Positions 31,716 through 45,076 are shown, numbered from the stretch's first letter. The stretch: DNA of 64,000 nucleotides from Actinostola sp. cb2023 (GCA_033675265.1 JAUJYZ010001417.1:173578-237577), one strand, 5' to 3'. Notes: generated from the sequence alone by a model not told the origin. Numbers and translations: made by a program.

Positions 31716-31746
<31 letters not shown>

Positions 31747-32336
31747 ATGCAGACGGGAGGATAACAAACGAAGAACGTCGCAATAATAAACAGCCACCGA
31801 CCTTTAATAAGGGAAGACGACACTCAGAAGGATCGTTCAACTTCAATAAGAAAAAGAGCAGTTCTAAAGTTACAAGGAAAAACAAATCGAAAGCAACCAG
31901 AAATCAATCGTTGTCAGCGGGACGTAGAAAACCCAAGATTAATGTCTTGAATTACCTCCCTGAGCTTATAGATTTGACTCTTGTTGAAGATGCTGAGAAA
32001 CTTGCTTTCAGGTTATTCAACGAAGAACTCAAAATGAACGATGAAACACTAGAGAAAACTCTAGAGAGGATTTACGGTGGAAAAGATCTCCATACCCGTT
32101 GCTTTGAATTCTCTCAGGTCGGGAATTGTGAGCCATTTGCCCCAAAACAAGATGACAAGATCAAAGTGAAAATAACGTTACCGTCCATTGCTGAGCCTAA
32201 AGGTAGCAAAGCTGACTACACCAGAAAGAAAGCCAAGATCAACTTGCCAAGTATATTCGAAGTATCCTACTCAAGTCCCGTTAGTTTCCAAGCGATTCGT
32301 AAGGAGAACTCAAAACTCAAAACAGTCTTCTTTTAA
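31052..32336 (+). pseudogene. B-family gene copy B2, broken
   Basis: From ATG 31052 the 5' part codes for MPAGYNRRKLLRR and SLPPIQDEHEPQSKIKDFC, then stops at 31243 after a frame change. A retroposon-like insertion (31293-31747, flanked by AATAT) follows. From about 31911 the 3' part is open to 32336 and includes PELIDLTLVEDAEKLAFRLF, IYGGKDLHTRC, DDKIKVKITLPSI and NLPSIFEVSYSSPVSF. The one-base insertion seen in B1 is not present. The 3' ORF could still yield a 141-residue protein. Confidence 0.8.
31293..31747. mobile_element. retroposon-like insertion in B2
   Basis: Right-arm copy of 22756-23209, flanked by AATAT (31288-31292 and 31744-31748). The uninterrupted site is seen in B4 near 57430. 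Confidence 0.65.
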
Positions 32337-32624
32337 TTGTGCAGCCAAAATGAGATAAAAGTGAAACAGACAGTCTCTTTTTAGTCAAAGCAAATTTTGT
32401 ATTCAATTCAAGCAGTCTGCAGTCTCTACAGACAGAGCCAATCATAATGTACTAAATGTGTGTAATGTATGACGTGTATGACTCATTAATAAAATCATTC
32501 TCTTCAAATGTTTTGTCTACTGACATAGAACTGCTAAACTCTCCAATAAAGTTCTGTATCTCGGCTTTGAAGTAACTCTGTATTGTCTATAGTTGTATAT
32601 ACTATTGTATATACAGTCATTAAC

Positions 32625-32890
32625 GTTGTCCAGCTAAAAAGAGATTAACACTACAATAAATGTCACGTGTCTCATCATATATTCGTTTTGCGTGCACTAA
32701 ACAAGCAATTATTGTGCACATACTTGCACATAATGCCAATATACTTCATACTTTGACCTATATCAGCTCCACGTGCACAATAATTGCTTGTTTCGTGCAC
32801 GCAAAACGAATATATGATGAGACACGTGACATTTATTGTAGTGCTAATATCTTTTTAGGTTCGATCTTAGCTGGCCAACGTTAATGACAT
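32625..32890. mobile_element. foldback MITE (right-arm copy)
   Basis: Inverted counterpart of 21601-21880, with GTCACGTGTCTCATCATATA and its inverse about 115 bp apart. Confidence 0.75.
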
Positions 32891-33894
32891 TGACTGTATA
32901 TACTATTGTCTACAGTTAGTAATGCACGCAGTAAAAATACACTGAGTTGACTTGTGCTGATGTAACGTCCCAATATGAAATTAAATGCACCTATAGTTTC
33001 TATAGATCATATGAGAGCCAAGACAAATTAAGTCTGGATAATAATAGTCATTGTCATGTGTACAGTATTGATTTTAGTGACTTTTCCCATGGATCCTCCG
33101 CTAAGTACATGTGAGAAAAGCTCGTGATTCCCTTTGCCTTTTATGGTGTTCTACAGCTCCAGTCGTGTTTTATCAGAGTACAGAACATAGCTCGACCTGA
33201 TCTATTTGTTAAGTTGATATCCCTTGTTCAATTATGAGTCAGGGAATCGGTGCATGTGAAGAGTAGAGCACCGCAACTAAAGAAAAGATGAACAATGACA
33301 TTTACCAAACAAACACTGAGTTCCTCTTTTCATTTATTTCCATATCTTGCAAACGGCAATTTCTGACCAGGAATGTGTAATAGACAGCTTGTGGGAAGTT
33401 TGTAGGCGCTGACCATAGAAATCACGGGCGTCAGGTGTATTTGTGATTTTGCACAAAGCGCGCGAATTGAACCGGAGAACTTCAAAAATGCCGAGGTTGT
33501 TCAAAAAGGTGTCCATATGACAAAGGCTTTTGCTTAAATGGTCATTGTACACTTTAATACTATGAAAAAAGCATGTCAGATTCGCTTTGGGCAACGAAAC
33601 TGTATGTGAGGCTTGTTGCCAATCAACTGATAAATGGTGAGTTAAAGTGATGTGGTTGCCAAGTACGATATTGTGTTTATTTGCTGTTGCAAATCAACGA
33701 AGATTCTCTCATGACTTATTCACAAATTATATGTTAAACTTGACACTTCCATGTAATTTCAAACCAAGTTTTTGGCAGAGGCCGAAATCTTCGTCCTATT
33801 ACGTAATACACGGTGACTCAGCATTTAAGTCTGGGTGTATGGTCTATTTTTAGTGTTTATTTTGCATAAATTATGTATAGTAGCGCTCGGGTTC

Positions 33895-35170
33895 GAGTCC
33901 CGGCCCGGGCGATTTTATATTTTACGCCCACTTCAAGATGGCGGATATTTCCGAGATGGCCTGGAATCTACTAATATGAGCAGCTCAACTTCCGGTGAAT
34001 CGTCTTCGTATTTTCTTCGAGTTCACATAGAATATTCTTAGCATTTTCCTTGTTGGCTAAACTGCAATTGCAATAAATGTTGAAGGTTATACATATTTGG
34101 CGGAGAAATCGTGTCAAACAATCCGCAATTGTATATTGTCTGAAATAAAACTATCCAATGGTGATGAAGTTGGAGCTTATTTTCATTTACTTACTGGCTA
34201 TCTAACGGATTGTTCCCCTCAAAACACTTTAAAGAATATCCAGCTTTATGTGAATGTTTCTACTCATCGATCACTGCTGTAAAACGCTTGATTTTTAGTG
34301 GGCGTAACTGATGCGAACTGAGCTCATACTTTACGCCCACTACTGAAAAAGCAAGCGTTTTACAGCAGTGATTGATGTGTAGAAACTCAGTTCACATAAA
34401 GCTGGATCTTCTTTAAAGTGTTTTGAGGGGAACAATCCTTTAGATAGCCAGTAAGTAAATGAAAATACGCAGTGGCTATTCGTACGACTGACTCATTTGT
34501 TATTCGTACGTGAGTCGAATATTTCTATGATTTTAGGAAAAGTTGAAGAAATGTATTGAATCCAAACTATCCTATCTTTGTTAAGACGTACAAAGCGATT
34601 CAGAACAGCTTTATAAATTTCGATTCCAAGTTTTGGTTTACGCAGCTGGGCACAGTATACGAGACTGAATAATTTAATTCGGGCGCGACACATCAGACTG
34701 CCGGACGCCGAATCTCATTTGTTATTCGTAATGAGTCGAATTTTTCCACGATAAAGCGTGTGTTATCTTATGCCGCGCTGTCTTGATGTTTAGTTGTTCT
34801 ACAATACTTACCGCTTTTACGACTTCGCATTGGCATTTAAAATTCTACTCGCGTACGAATACGGTAGCAAATGAGAGTCGAAAATAAAGCTCCAACTTTA
34901 TCACAATGGATCGTTTTATTTCAGACAATAAATTCATACAATTGCGGATTGTTTGCGACGATTTCTCCTCCAAATATGTATAACCTTCAACATTTATCGA
35001 AGAAAACAAAGAAAATGACAAGAATAACTCTGTGTGAACTCGTAGCTAGAAATAGAAAATAATACGATTCACCGGAAGTTGAGCTGCTCATATTAGTAGA
35101 TTCCAGGCCATCTCGGAAATATCCGCCATCTTGAAGTGGGCGTAAAATATAAAATCGCCCGGCCCGGTCG
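33895..35170. mobile_element. large foldback element with a nested insertion
   Basis: The left arm (about 33895-34290) is repeated inverted at about 34310-34475 plus 34870-35165. Both outer ends carry CGCCCACTTCAAGATGG or its inverse. The right arm is split by a 34477-34862 insertion. The outermost GGTTCGAGTCCC (33890) is a B-box-like sequence. No coding capacity is evident. Confidence 0.8.
34477..34862. mobile_element. MITE nested in the large foldback
   Basis: Begins TATTCGTACG and ends CGTACGAATA, with internal repeats of a TCATTTGTTATTCGTA motif next to GAGTCGAAT (about 34495 and 34716). The reverse complement of the left arm is continuous across this point, so this is a later insertion. 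Confidence 0.7.
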
Positions 35171-36505
35171 ATGTGTTTTTTTCGAGATTTTTCTTTCCGA
35201 GCTTATCTTTTTATTTTTAATCAGATAAGTTTCATCGCACTATGAATATTGAGAGTGATATATGATTTCATTAATATAATTGGGGCTTAGATTTTCGTGG
35301 GGTCAGTTCGCAACTCAAATGAACTTCCGGAAAGAGAATCAGAAAGAAATAGAAAAAGAAATAAGGGCCGCCACCACAATCAAACATTAATTAAGGGGGA
35401 GGTATATAGCCGACGCCTATGTAACAACTAGACAAGGGGTAGGTACTACCCGGTACCCACCTCCCTATCAGAAAAAATCGGGTCCCTAGTTTGGACCATT
35501 GTTTTGACCTCTTCTCTTACCAGAGGGCTACGTTAGTCAAGAAATTTCCATAACAATAACCGTTACACTGATAGACTACTAATTTGACCCTCGAAAACAA
35601 TCGGAAGTACAGATAGATGAAGTGGTATGGGGCAGTCATTTAGGACTAGGATACGACTGTTCCCTCCCTCTTTGACTACTTCGCTGATTGCATGTGTACT
35701 ACCCGATAGCGCGGATGGCTTGTGCCCCAATATGATTTTCACATTTTCTTGTTATTTCATCATCGATCTTTCAGTGTAATTTAGCTTTTATTAGCTGCTT
35801 GAAAATTTCCAGGAGTGCATTTCTATGTTGTTGTTTAATTTTATGTTCGTGCGGGGGAAAAAGAAGAATATTTAGCATTTTATAGTCGGCATCGAAAAGA
35901 CCAGACGTTGAAATTCGTTCAAGCGAGCCGTGACGTCACACTGGTAGGTATGATCAAGAGAAAGCCCATAAGTAGGAGCATATTCAAGATACCGTCAATC
36001 TCTCATTTTCTCATGATTCTTCAACTCACGTTGCAATTGTGTCAAAATCACCCAGGATGTTGTTTTCAGTTCGGGCATGACCACAATAAAAAAACTCGAG
36101 ATAGATTTCCTTCATGAAACTATCAGAATGCTACTTTGACTTTTAGTTTTCATTTTTGGGTCGATGTGTTGTCTAGGAGCACATCTCAATATGAGAACTG
36201 TTATTACAAAATGGTTCTTAGTTAACAAGACTGTTTTGAGAACACAGACTTCATATATGTACAGATCATCCATCATGCTACATATTGGATCCATGTTACG
36301 GCGTTTGAACAAGTTGGTTATTTTTTCCATGTGAAGGGGAGGGGGGAGTACCCATGTGAAAAGGGGGTGGGGGTGATCGTCGTCTCATTTAGGGGTGTAT
36401 ATTACAAATTTTGGAATCACTTAGGGTGTTCAAGACACCAATATTTTAGTCATCAAGGTATCATTTAGTTGCACGTGAAGAAATAAACAAAGCCGTCATG
36501 CTGTC
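35170..36505. other. repeat-derived DNA without a gene
   Basis: Contains a SINE fragment at about 35628-35730 (GGGGCAGTCATTTAGGACTA), a copy of GAACGAATTTCAACGTC/AAGCGAGCCGTGACGTCACA (about 35908-35950), which is inverted relative to 27915-27955, and a GCCCATAAGTAGGAGC motif (35964) that also flanks E2. A TTCAAACGCCGT-type segment near 36300 recurs inverted at 52255. I see no supported coding gene. Confidence 0.5.
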
Positions 36506-37778
<1,273 letters not shown>

Positions 37779-38615
37779 CTAAGTGTTTCGCTCGATGTTC
37801 AACGTCTTTGACAAGGATTTCACTCTGTCTCCCGGTCGTCGTGTATTCACAGGGGGCAGCCTGTCGACATGTTGGGAGTATAGTTGTTGGGATGATGTCA
37901 TTGATTTAGATCGCTTTAACGATCGAAGATGTACTGGTCGACTATAGAATATACAACCAGTTAAATAATTATTGGCATTCTTTTCCTTGAGAATGGTGTT
38001 TGGTTTTCTGTTCCTTTTTTCACAAATCGTTTCTGAGTTACGCCTGGAAATGCGGGTTTTTTTCTCTGTGGATTTTGTAACCGGCGGAATGATAATGCGT
38101 TCGTCGACGGCTACTTTGTTCGCGCACTCAAAAAGCGTCGCCTTGCTCCATAGTTGTGGGAAAGTCAGATCTGCTTTCTCAAAGTTCGTCAGATAAGACT
38201 GCATAACCTTGTCATTCCATTGGCCACCATTGAGGACACCTAAGTCTTTATAATATCTGCGCGCTACTTCTTTAGCGCCCTCGAACTTTGTAAGATCAAT
38301 TATCTTCTCTTCTTCGACTTCTCCTTCATTTTTCTTGTTTTTTGAGAACATTTTTGCTGATGAGAATAAGTGCGATTTCGAAAATCCATTTGGAAACCGG
38401 TATGAACGTGCAGATTGGTACCTTGGCTTGGAGGTGTAGCAGCCAGTGTTTGGACGTACTTCGTAGACACAACGTACGTCTAGTTTCTTTTTCCCGCTAT
38501 GATCTTGTATAATCTGTAAAGAGGCGCAAAAGTCCTGGATTTTATCTTTCTCGGGTGCTTTCTCTTCAGCAATCTTGGGCAACATGACTGATGTTCTTCT
38601 TAGTTGCTTGGACAT
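37779..38615 (-). CDS. A-family protein, full-length (copy A4)
   Basis: 278 residues from ATG 38615; the longest open A member and the best reference. Order: MSKQLRRTSVMLPKI, KIQDFC (25-30), a KKKLDVRCVYEV segment, GCYTSKPRYQSAR, MFSKNKKNEG (89-98, the start of the short forms), acidic EVEEEKIIDLT (99-109), LTFPQLWS (150-157), LFECANKVAVDERIIIPPV (161-179), RISRRNSE (188-195), CIFYSRPVHLRS. Basic overall, no signal peptide or membrane segment. KIQDFC, IDLT, LF-A and the I-PPV block correspond in order to parts of the B family, so A and B are paralogous. I do not recognise the family; possibly lineage-specific. The upstream A-type flank (38640-38760) is present. Confidence 0.7.
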   Translation of the reverse strand: MSKQLRRTSVMLPKIAEEKAPEKDKIQDFCASLQIIQDHSGKKKLDVRCVYEVRPNTGCYTSKPRYQSARSYRFPNGFSKSHLFSSAKMFSKNKKNEGEVEEEKIIDLTKFEGAKEVARRYYKDLGVLNGGQWNDKVMQSYLTNFEKADLTFPQLWSKATLFECANKVAVDERIIIPPVTKSTEKKTRISRRNSETICEKRNRKPNTILKEKNANNYLTGCIFYSRPVHLRSLKRSKSMTSSQQLYSQHVDRLPPVNTRRPGDRVKSLSKTLNIERNT

Positions 38616-40545
38616 TATGGTGTTTTGTAGTCAGTGTCTGAATAATAACAACTCATCAAATTACGAGAAAGCAATGGTGCCTTCTCTTTTTCACAGCTGT
38701 GTTGAAGACGTTTGTGTTGTTTGTTTTGCTGGAACCACGAGTTAACATCTACCTTTTGTCGTCGACTTATAATTAACTATAATTAATTGGTGTCACATAG
38801 CAAATACTAATTCCCAAGGGCCACTAAACCAACATTTATTACTGTATATTGACCCAACACACTAAGAGAAAAAGTTATCAACGTAAAAACCGAACACCAG
38901 AACACAAAAAGTCATGCATCGTCCAGCTTCAAACTCACAAACTTTGCTTTGAATTGGGTTCCTGTGAAGTCAAAACGTGAGTAGGTAACGCTTGAAGGCC
39001 ATCCAGTTGATCCGCAGTTGTAATTTCATTTTGGTATGAAAACTAGTCATGTGAACACACATTCAAATAGACGTCTATGACTGATTATCATCCAGACTTA
39101 AAATTCCACAATCACTGAATAAACTTGAAAGGCATTGTTCTCTTTGAACGATTAACAATTGGAAGAATTTTAGGCCAGCATACTTTAGCTTTAGAAAACC
39201 AGGATACTGGCTGAGGTATATAGCAATTCAACAAAGTTGTACAAAATCGAAACATGTCTGTAAAAGAGTACAATTTTTGCGCGTTTTCCGATTACACCAG
39301 GGCCCGGTTGTATGAAAGGTGGATAGCGCTATCCACGGGATAAATCATCATCTAATGGATAAGTTGATGCTGGTTATCCACTGGGTAAGAGAAAGAGCTT
39401 TCTCCGTAACTCCAGAATATCAAACACCATTGTTGAACAATTTTTCGGTAGAAGTGGAGTCATGCTTACTCCGCCTGTGCTTGCAAATGTGAATAATTTA
39501 TAAGTGGCCTCAAAAAGCACGAGCTTCTTGTTTAAATTCTGTATTGATGACATTTACTTAGTGTATTATTTGGGTAGTGCAATAGCAATTGATTCAATGA
39601 TGAGTTCGTATTTACTTCGGTGTTTTGAAAAACGAACTCAGTGTTCCCACGGGGCAAAACAATCAAACAAAACCATGATATAGTATTGTAAGTTAATCCC
39701 ACAATTGTGCTTCACTATAATGAGCAACTGTACTATAACAATAAACGAGTTCTGAAATATGCTATTTTTGATTACAAATTCCTCAACACTTAAGAGAATT
39801 AAACGATTTCCTAACCCTGTGATTAGAGTCAAGGGATTAATTCAACAAAGTTTAATTAAAAAACCTAGCGAAGCGGGATATGGTGGAAGAATGGTTATGA
39901 AGCCCGGAAAACTTCAAAGGGTCTGACAAAGAAGCAAACATGAATTATTGGCTGAAAAAAAAAAAAGATAGAACAATTATGTTCGCTGGGTTTCAAAACC
40001 ATTGCCTTGTATTGACTAACGATAGATAAATATACTTTATTTAAGCAGGATCAACTATTTTGCTACAAAGATGGTACCTAGAGGGAACCTCCATTCAACT
40101 ACAATACAACCATGATAAAATACGTTCGGTTTTTATCATTATTTTCACGCAGGAACACGCAGGCATTTTTTCTCAAATTAACACTATTTTGGATACATTC
40201 GATAATTGCTGGCTTTCAATCAGCTGTTAAAACTCCTTGAATCTCATTATTTGCTTCAAATGACGGGCAAACACTGCCCTCCATGTGCTATCAAGCAGAG
40301 AGTATTCTATTGAAAAGGTGCAATTCAGCTGATGAAAATAACTCACTAGACCGGAAGTGACGTTTAATGAAATCAAGCAATTTGGGACTTTTTGTTTGAA
40401 AGTAATCCGTTATCTCGTTACACACCTACCGGTACTCATGTAACTTATCGAACTCGCTCGAATAACAAGATGATGAAGACGAAGAAGAAGAAGACTGAGA
40501 AGAGATCATTTACCACAGTTCTAATGATGAATAATTAAAAGTGTA
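38616..40545. other. A4 upstream flank and interspersed repeats
   Basis: 38640-38770 and 38930-39020 match A-type 5' flanks. 39298-39390 starts GGGCCCGGTTGTATGAAAGG and holds GGATAGCGCTATCC, like the end of a common MITE. 39540-39800 resembles B-type 5' flank (ACCATGATATAGTATTG). No gene is supported. Confidence 0.5.
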
Positions 40546-40555
40546 TTCACAAAAA

Positions 40556-40735
40556 TGCCAATATATATATACACCTAATTTCAAAAACGTTGTCCAAATA
40601 GCCAAATACGAATTCATTCAAAAAGACAAAAGAAACAGTTCAGCTTGAGTGCACTTCTTTTGTCTTTTAATGAAATCCTATTTGGCTTTTTTGATTATTA
40701 TTGGACAACGTTTTTGAAATTAGGTGTATATGAAT
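40556..40735. mobile_element. foldback MITE, arms ~80 bp
   Basis: ACACCTAATTTCAAAAACGT is repeated inverted near 40713-40732; AAAAGACAAAAGAA and its inverse are inside. About 20-30 bp between arms. Confidence 0.75.
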
Positions 40736-40908
40736 TGTAAATCTAAACACACTACCATCTGTTCAATCCTCTCCATTTATTATTTACATATAATTATGAG
40801 ACTGATAATAATACACAATGCCGCTATACCTATTCATTATATCCATATTTTTCTAATAGTTTAGCGAGATTAATAAACTAATAATAAACTATTACTAAAC
40901 TATTATTA

Positions 40909-41746
40909 TTAGATGTTCATACTTGGCAAGGATTTCACTCTGTCTTGCAGTCCTCGTGGATTCACAGGGGGCAGCCGGTTGCCATGTTGGGAGTGTAGTT
41001 GTTGGGTTGATGTCATTGATTTAGATCGCTTTAACGATCGTAGATGTACTGGTTCACTATAGAATATACAACCTGCTAAATAATTATTGGCATTCTTTTC
41101 CTTGAGAATGGTGTTTGGTTTTCTGTTGCTTTTTCCACAAATCGTTTCTGAGTTACGCCTGGAAATGCGGGAGTTTTTCTCTGTGGATTTTGTAACCGGC
41201 GGAATGACAATGCGATCATCGACGGCTACTTTGTTCGCACACTCAAAAAGCTTCTCTTTGCTCCATAGTTGTGGGAAAGTCAGATCCGCATTCTCAAAGT
41301 TCGTCAGATAAGACTGGATCCTGTCATTCCATTGGCCGCCTTGGCAGGCACCTAAGTCTTGATAGTATCTGCGCGCTACTTCTTTAGCGTCCTCGAACTT
41401 TGTAAGATCAATGATCTTCTCTTCTTTGACTCCTAGTGCTTCATTTTTGTTGTTTGTTGATGAGAATGAGTGCGATTTAGAAAACCCATTTCGAAATCGT
41501 GTTGCACATGCGGATTGGTACCTTGGCTTGTTGCTGTAGCAGCCCGCTTTTTGGACGTCTTCTGCCACCTTTTGTCGTTTCGCTATCAACTTCGTAGACA
41601 GAACGTACATCTAGTTTCTTTTTCTCGCTATTATCTTGTATAATATGTAAAGAGGCGCAAAAGTCCTGGATTTTATCTTTCTCGGGTGCTTTTTCTTCAG
41701 AAATCTTGGGCAATGTGAGTGATGCTCTTCTTAGCTGCTTGGACAT
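40909..41746 (-). pseudogene. A-family gene, long form with a frameshift (copy A5)
   Basis: From ATG 41746 (MSKQLRRASLTLPKI, KIQDFCASLHI) the frame carries a 30-bp insertion after VYEV relative to A4, then a one-base insertion in RPKSG. The rest (GCYSNKPRYQSA, IIDLTKFEDAK, LTFPQLWSK, CANKVAVDDRIVIPPV, RISRRNSE, CIFYSEPVHLRS) is in another frame ending at 40909. The MFSKNK start of the short forms is altered here (STNNKNEALG). The 3' frame could give about 200 residues only from an alternative start. Two copies of the A-type 5' flank lie upstream. Confidence 0.75.
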
Positions 41747-41804
41747 TATGGGGTTTTGTAGTCAATCTCGAAATAGTTCATCAAATTATTTCATTGCTGT
41801 CAAA

Positions 41805-42200
41805 TCAGTCAATTCAGAGAAAGCAATGGTCCCTGCTCTTTTTCACAGCTGTGTTGAAGACGTTTGTGCTGTTCGTTTTGCTGTTCACGACTTATAATTA
41901 GCTATAATTAATTAGCGTCATATAGCAAATACTGATTCCCAAGGGCCACTAAACCATTATTGACTCAACAGACTTTAATTGAAAAGGTTATCTACAATTA
42001 AAGTAATACCAAAACAAAGATCTTTCATCGTCCAGCTTCAAACTCACAATCTCCGAAGAATACAACTCATCCAATTATATAAATTGCTGTCAAATTCACA
42101 AGTCAATTCAGAGAAAGTAATGGTCCCTTCTCTTTTTCACAGCTGTGCTGAAGACGTTTGTGTTGTTCGTTTTGCTGGAACCACGAGTTAACATCTACCT
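41805..42200 (-). promoter_or_regulatory. duplicated A-type upstream region
   Basis: The segment with CTCTTTTTCACAGCTGTG and GAAGACGTTTGTG occurs at 41836-41888 and again at 42128-42186. Only one copy is seen upstream of A1-A4. Its strict retention next to every A gene suggests promoter or 5' UTR sequence. Confidence 0.5.
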
Positions 42201-42479
42201 TTTGTCGATAACTTATAAATAACTATAATTGGTTTCATGTCAAATGCTGATTCCCAAGGGGAACTAAACCAACATCTATTCCTGTATTATTGACCCAACG
42301 CCGGTAAGAAATAAAGGTCATCTTCAATCACAATCACCACAACACGGAAACTTTGATTTTCGTCTAGGTTCAAACTCACAAACTTCGCTCGAAGTTGCTT
42401 TGAATTGCATTGCAGTGATCGAAGTGAAAACGTGAGTAGGTAACGCTTGAAGGCCACTTTGTAATTCCATTTGTTTGGA

Positions 42480-42690
42480 CAACTAATCTCATCCATCCGG
42501 GGCGTGTACTCCAATATATATATATATATGGACTGTGGATTGGATATCTGAGCCATCCAGCACTGAAATGGGTAACAAATTTGTTATAATTTTCACAGCA
42601 AAAGGGTTATAGTGAGTATCCGGGAAAAAAATCGCATTTTTAATACAGGGTCAGGGTACAAAGTTCAGGGCGGCACACATCTCCATCCTA
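42480..42690. repeat. outer flank of the A cassette
   Basis: GGATTGGATATCTGAGCCAT through GGGTCAGGGTACAAAGTTCAG matches 25885-26025 and the inverse of 28950-29105, so the A5 block is bounded like the inverted-duplication arms. Confidence 0.75.
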
Positions 42691-42711
42691 TGTATTAGGG
42701 ATTTTAAGCAT

Positions 42712-43705
42712 CGAGGACGGGGACGTGAGGACGACGAAGTTCGAATAAAGTGTTTTGTTGTCTATTGTTTTCATATTTGTTTCTTTTTCCGTGTTTTCCA
42801 CTACATTTGCGCTCTCTTTGATGAATAACATCTTCTTTTTGTGGTTCGGTTGACTAAAAACAACTATCTGCACAAATATCGAACTGACGTTATCGTTCTC
42901 TTTGCATCGTCAACATTAACATTTAACATTACCCAAGCTGTTTTTTTTTTAAATCCAAAATTCCCTTAACAAATATTCTAAAAATAGACATTTATACTTT
43001 ATTTCTTCAAAATTCGTCTCTACTTTTATCAGTGTGTTTTACCAATGGAATAATCTACAATAATCACTATGATGGATGTTCTCAGTTTTATCAAAATGAC
43101 GGTCAAACAGCTCGTTTAAACAGGCCTATTTACGAAAGAACAAACAAGTGTAAAAACCAACCTGAGATTGGCGTTCCGAGGAAACTCAAGTGCTCCATTG
43201 TTTCTTGGCCATGGAGGAACCTCACACGAACCTCAGCAGTCGCTGCGCTCAAGGTGCTTTCCTTCCTTTTACGAACAGTCCGGTGTGTTTTGCTCGAAAA
43301 TACTGGGTTAGCCCTGCCTCTCCATCATAAAATAGCCGTTATACTTTCCCCTTACAAGATACGTAAGGACAGGGTAATTTTTGTTTTAAATATGCCACAT
43401 GTACTGGCATATTTTCCAAATTCGGGTTTTTGTTTTGGTCTGCCATTGCTTCGTCCGCCATCTTGAATACAAGATTTCCCAGTCGTCTCCTTTCTTTCTC
43501 CTTTCCCTTGACCCTTTGCGCGCCTTTTCCCCCCCGGCCAGATGACTGGGGACGAGTCAGGGTATTTCACGTTGTAGCTTAGCACAGAACGCCTGAAGTA
43601 AGACCAAATCGAGCTCATTCCATACATTCCAACAAGAAGTTATTGAATTTTGTAATTAGCGTTATTGTTTCTCTGCCGTCGTCCTCACGTCCCCGTCCTC
43701 GATTA
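42712..43705. mobile_element. element with ~27-bp inverted ends
   Basis: ATCGAGGACGGGGACGTGAG at 42712 is repeated inverted at about 43680-43703. The 950 bp inside has no recognised domain. A second foldback (43611-43756) overlaps its right end. Confidence 0.55.
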
Positions 43706-43756
43706 CAAATTACAAATTTCAATAACTTCTTGTTGGAATGTATGGAATGAGCTCGA
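43611..43756. mobile_element. foldback element, arms ~47 bp
   Basis: GAGCTCATTCCATACATTCC on the left is repeated inverted at about 43737-43756, with AACAAGAAGTTATTGAA and its inverse inside. The right end of the 42712-43705 element lies in its loop. Confidence 0.75.
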
Positions 43757-43861
43757 TATATATTCAAGTGCCTGCGCGTATCATAAACAATTCCAAATAA
43801 GAAAACAAACAAACAAAAACAAAACAATAGCAAAACAAACAAAAAAATCAATGAAAAAAAA

Positions 43862-44110
43862 AACGTGCCACGACTGGGACTCGAACCCTAGACTCCCAGG
43901 TTCAAAATAGATGAAATCCGGAAATTTATCCAAAAAAGGGCCATACTCCCAGACATTATACTGAGTCACCGTATGTTACGTATAGGATGAAAATTTCGGC
44001 CCCATCCGCGCTATCGGGTAGTACACCAATCAGCTTATATGTAGTAGTCAAAGAGGGAGGGAACAGTCGGATCCTAGGCCCACTAAATAACTGCCCCGCA
44101 CCACTAGGCT
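43862..44110 (-). repeat. tRNA-type SINE, second copy
   Basis: Reverse orientation. B box GGTTCGAGTCCC near 43875-43886, A box TAGCCTAGTGG near 44103-44113. Same layout as 28385-28645, including the GGATCCGACTGTTCCCTCCC segment. Confidence 0.6.
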
Positions 44111-45019
44111 ATCGTGCACGCTTGTTGATTTGGAGGGCAAAATGACCTAATCAGTATCTTGCGAATGGACTGTCTATTGTTGTGCAAATTGCTATGGTCC
44201 CGTGGCTCGCACTGAAACACATAAGCCGCGGCTACACAAGCGATTTTTCGCTTGCACAGGCGACGGGAATTTTTGAAATCACTGGCTGTGGTGGCTACAC
44301 GAGCGACAAATGCTGGCGAGAAATGCTGGCGATAAAGGCCGCCATTTTGAAAACTCAAAGCATGGATTTCGTTCTTGCACCTTATTGGCTAGATACGCTT
44401 TTGTTGCGTCGCGAGTGCAAGGAAAAAGTTTCAGAGTGGCTACACGAGCAAAGTCACGAAAAGTTCAACTTATTTAATTTCTCGCAACTTTTTTTTTTTG
44501 CGATTTTTTCAGCTATCGCGTCGCCTGTGCAAGGGTGGCTACACGGGCGATTTTCATCGCGCGTGGTGATTTCCTCTTTCAATAATGCAAGTTTTATAGC
44601 CAGGATGCTGCTAAATGTGTCTTCGTTTGTCTGCTTCTCTATAAATTAATTTAAAGGAGAATTAATTGAGATGAATTGTTCAGCCATTTTATCAACACAC
44701 AAAATCAACCATCGTCTCACGGCCGGGAAAGCCAATCAAGTGTTTTTTCTCGCTCTCTGATTGGCTGGCGATTCCAATTCTCGATACTGATTGGTTAATA
44801 TACTCCCACATGTGAAAAAAGCTATACGCGATGCTGATTGGACGTATCGATTTTTTTCACATGTGAAAATATAGCGTATACATTTCTACAAATGAGCTTT
44901 ATGCAATGAAATTCTCGTTATATATGTTATAATAAAATGTGTTATTTATTATTATACACGGCAAGTCTGAAAAACAGTTTTACTGAGCCGTTTACGTACA
45001 CCGTGTCTAAATAAAGTTC

Positions 45020-45076
<57 letters not shown>

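Larger units (their letters stand above)
28948..33588. repeat. inverted duplication, right arm
   Basis: About 4.6 kb, reverse complement of 20904-26035, carrying gene A3 and pseudogene B2. Eye comparison shows a few percent differences, small deletions and the absence of the 25683-25860 foldback. Confidence 0.85.

Noticed and set aside
33885..33915. tRNA gene at GGTTCGAGTCCC
   Set aside because: Only a B-box-like sequence is present. No cloverleaf or A box at tRNA distance; it is part of a SINE or foldback end.
43032..43466. 144-codon open frame
   Set aside because: It starts without ATG, has no domain, and lies within a region bounded by inverted repeats.
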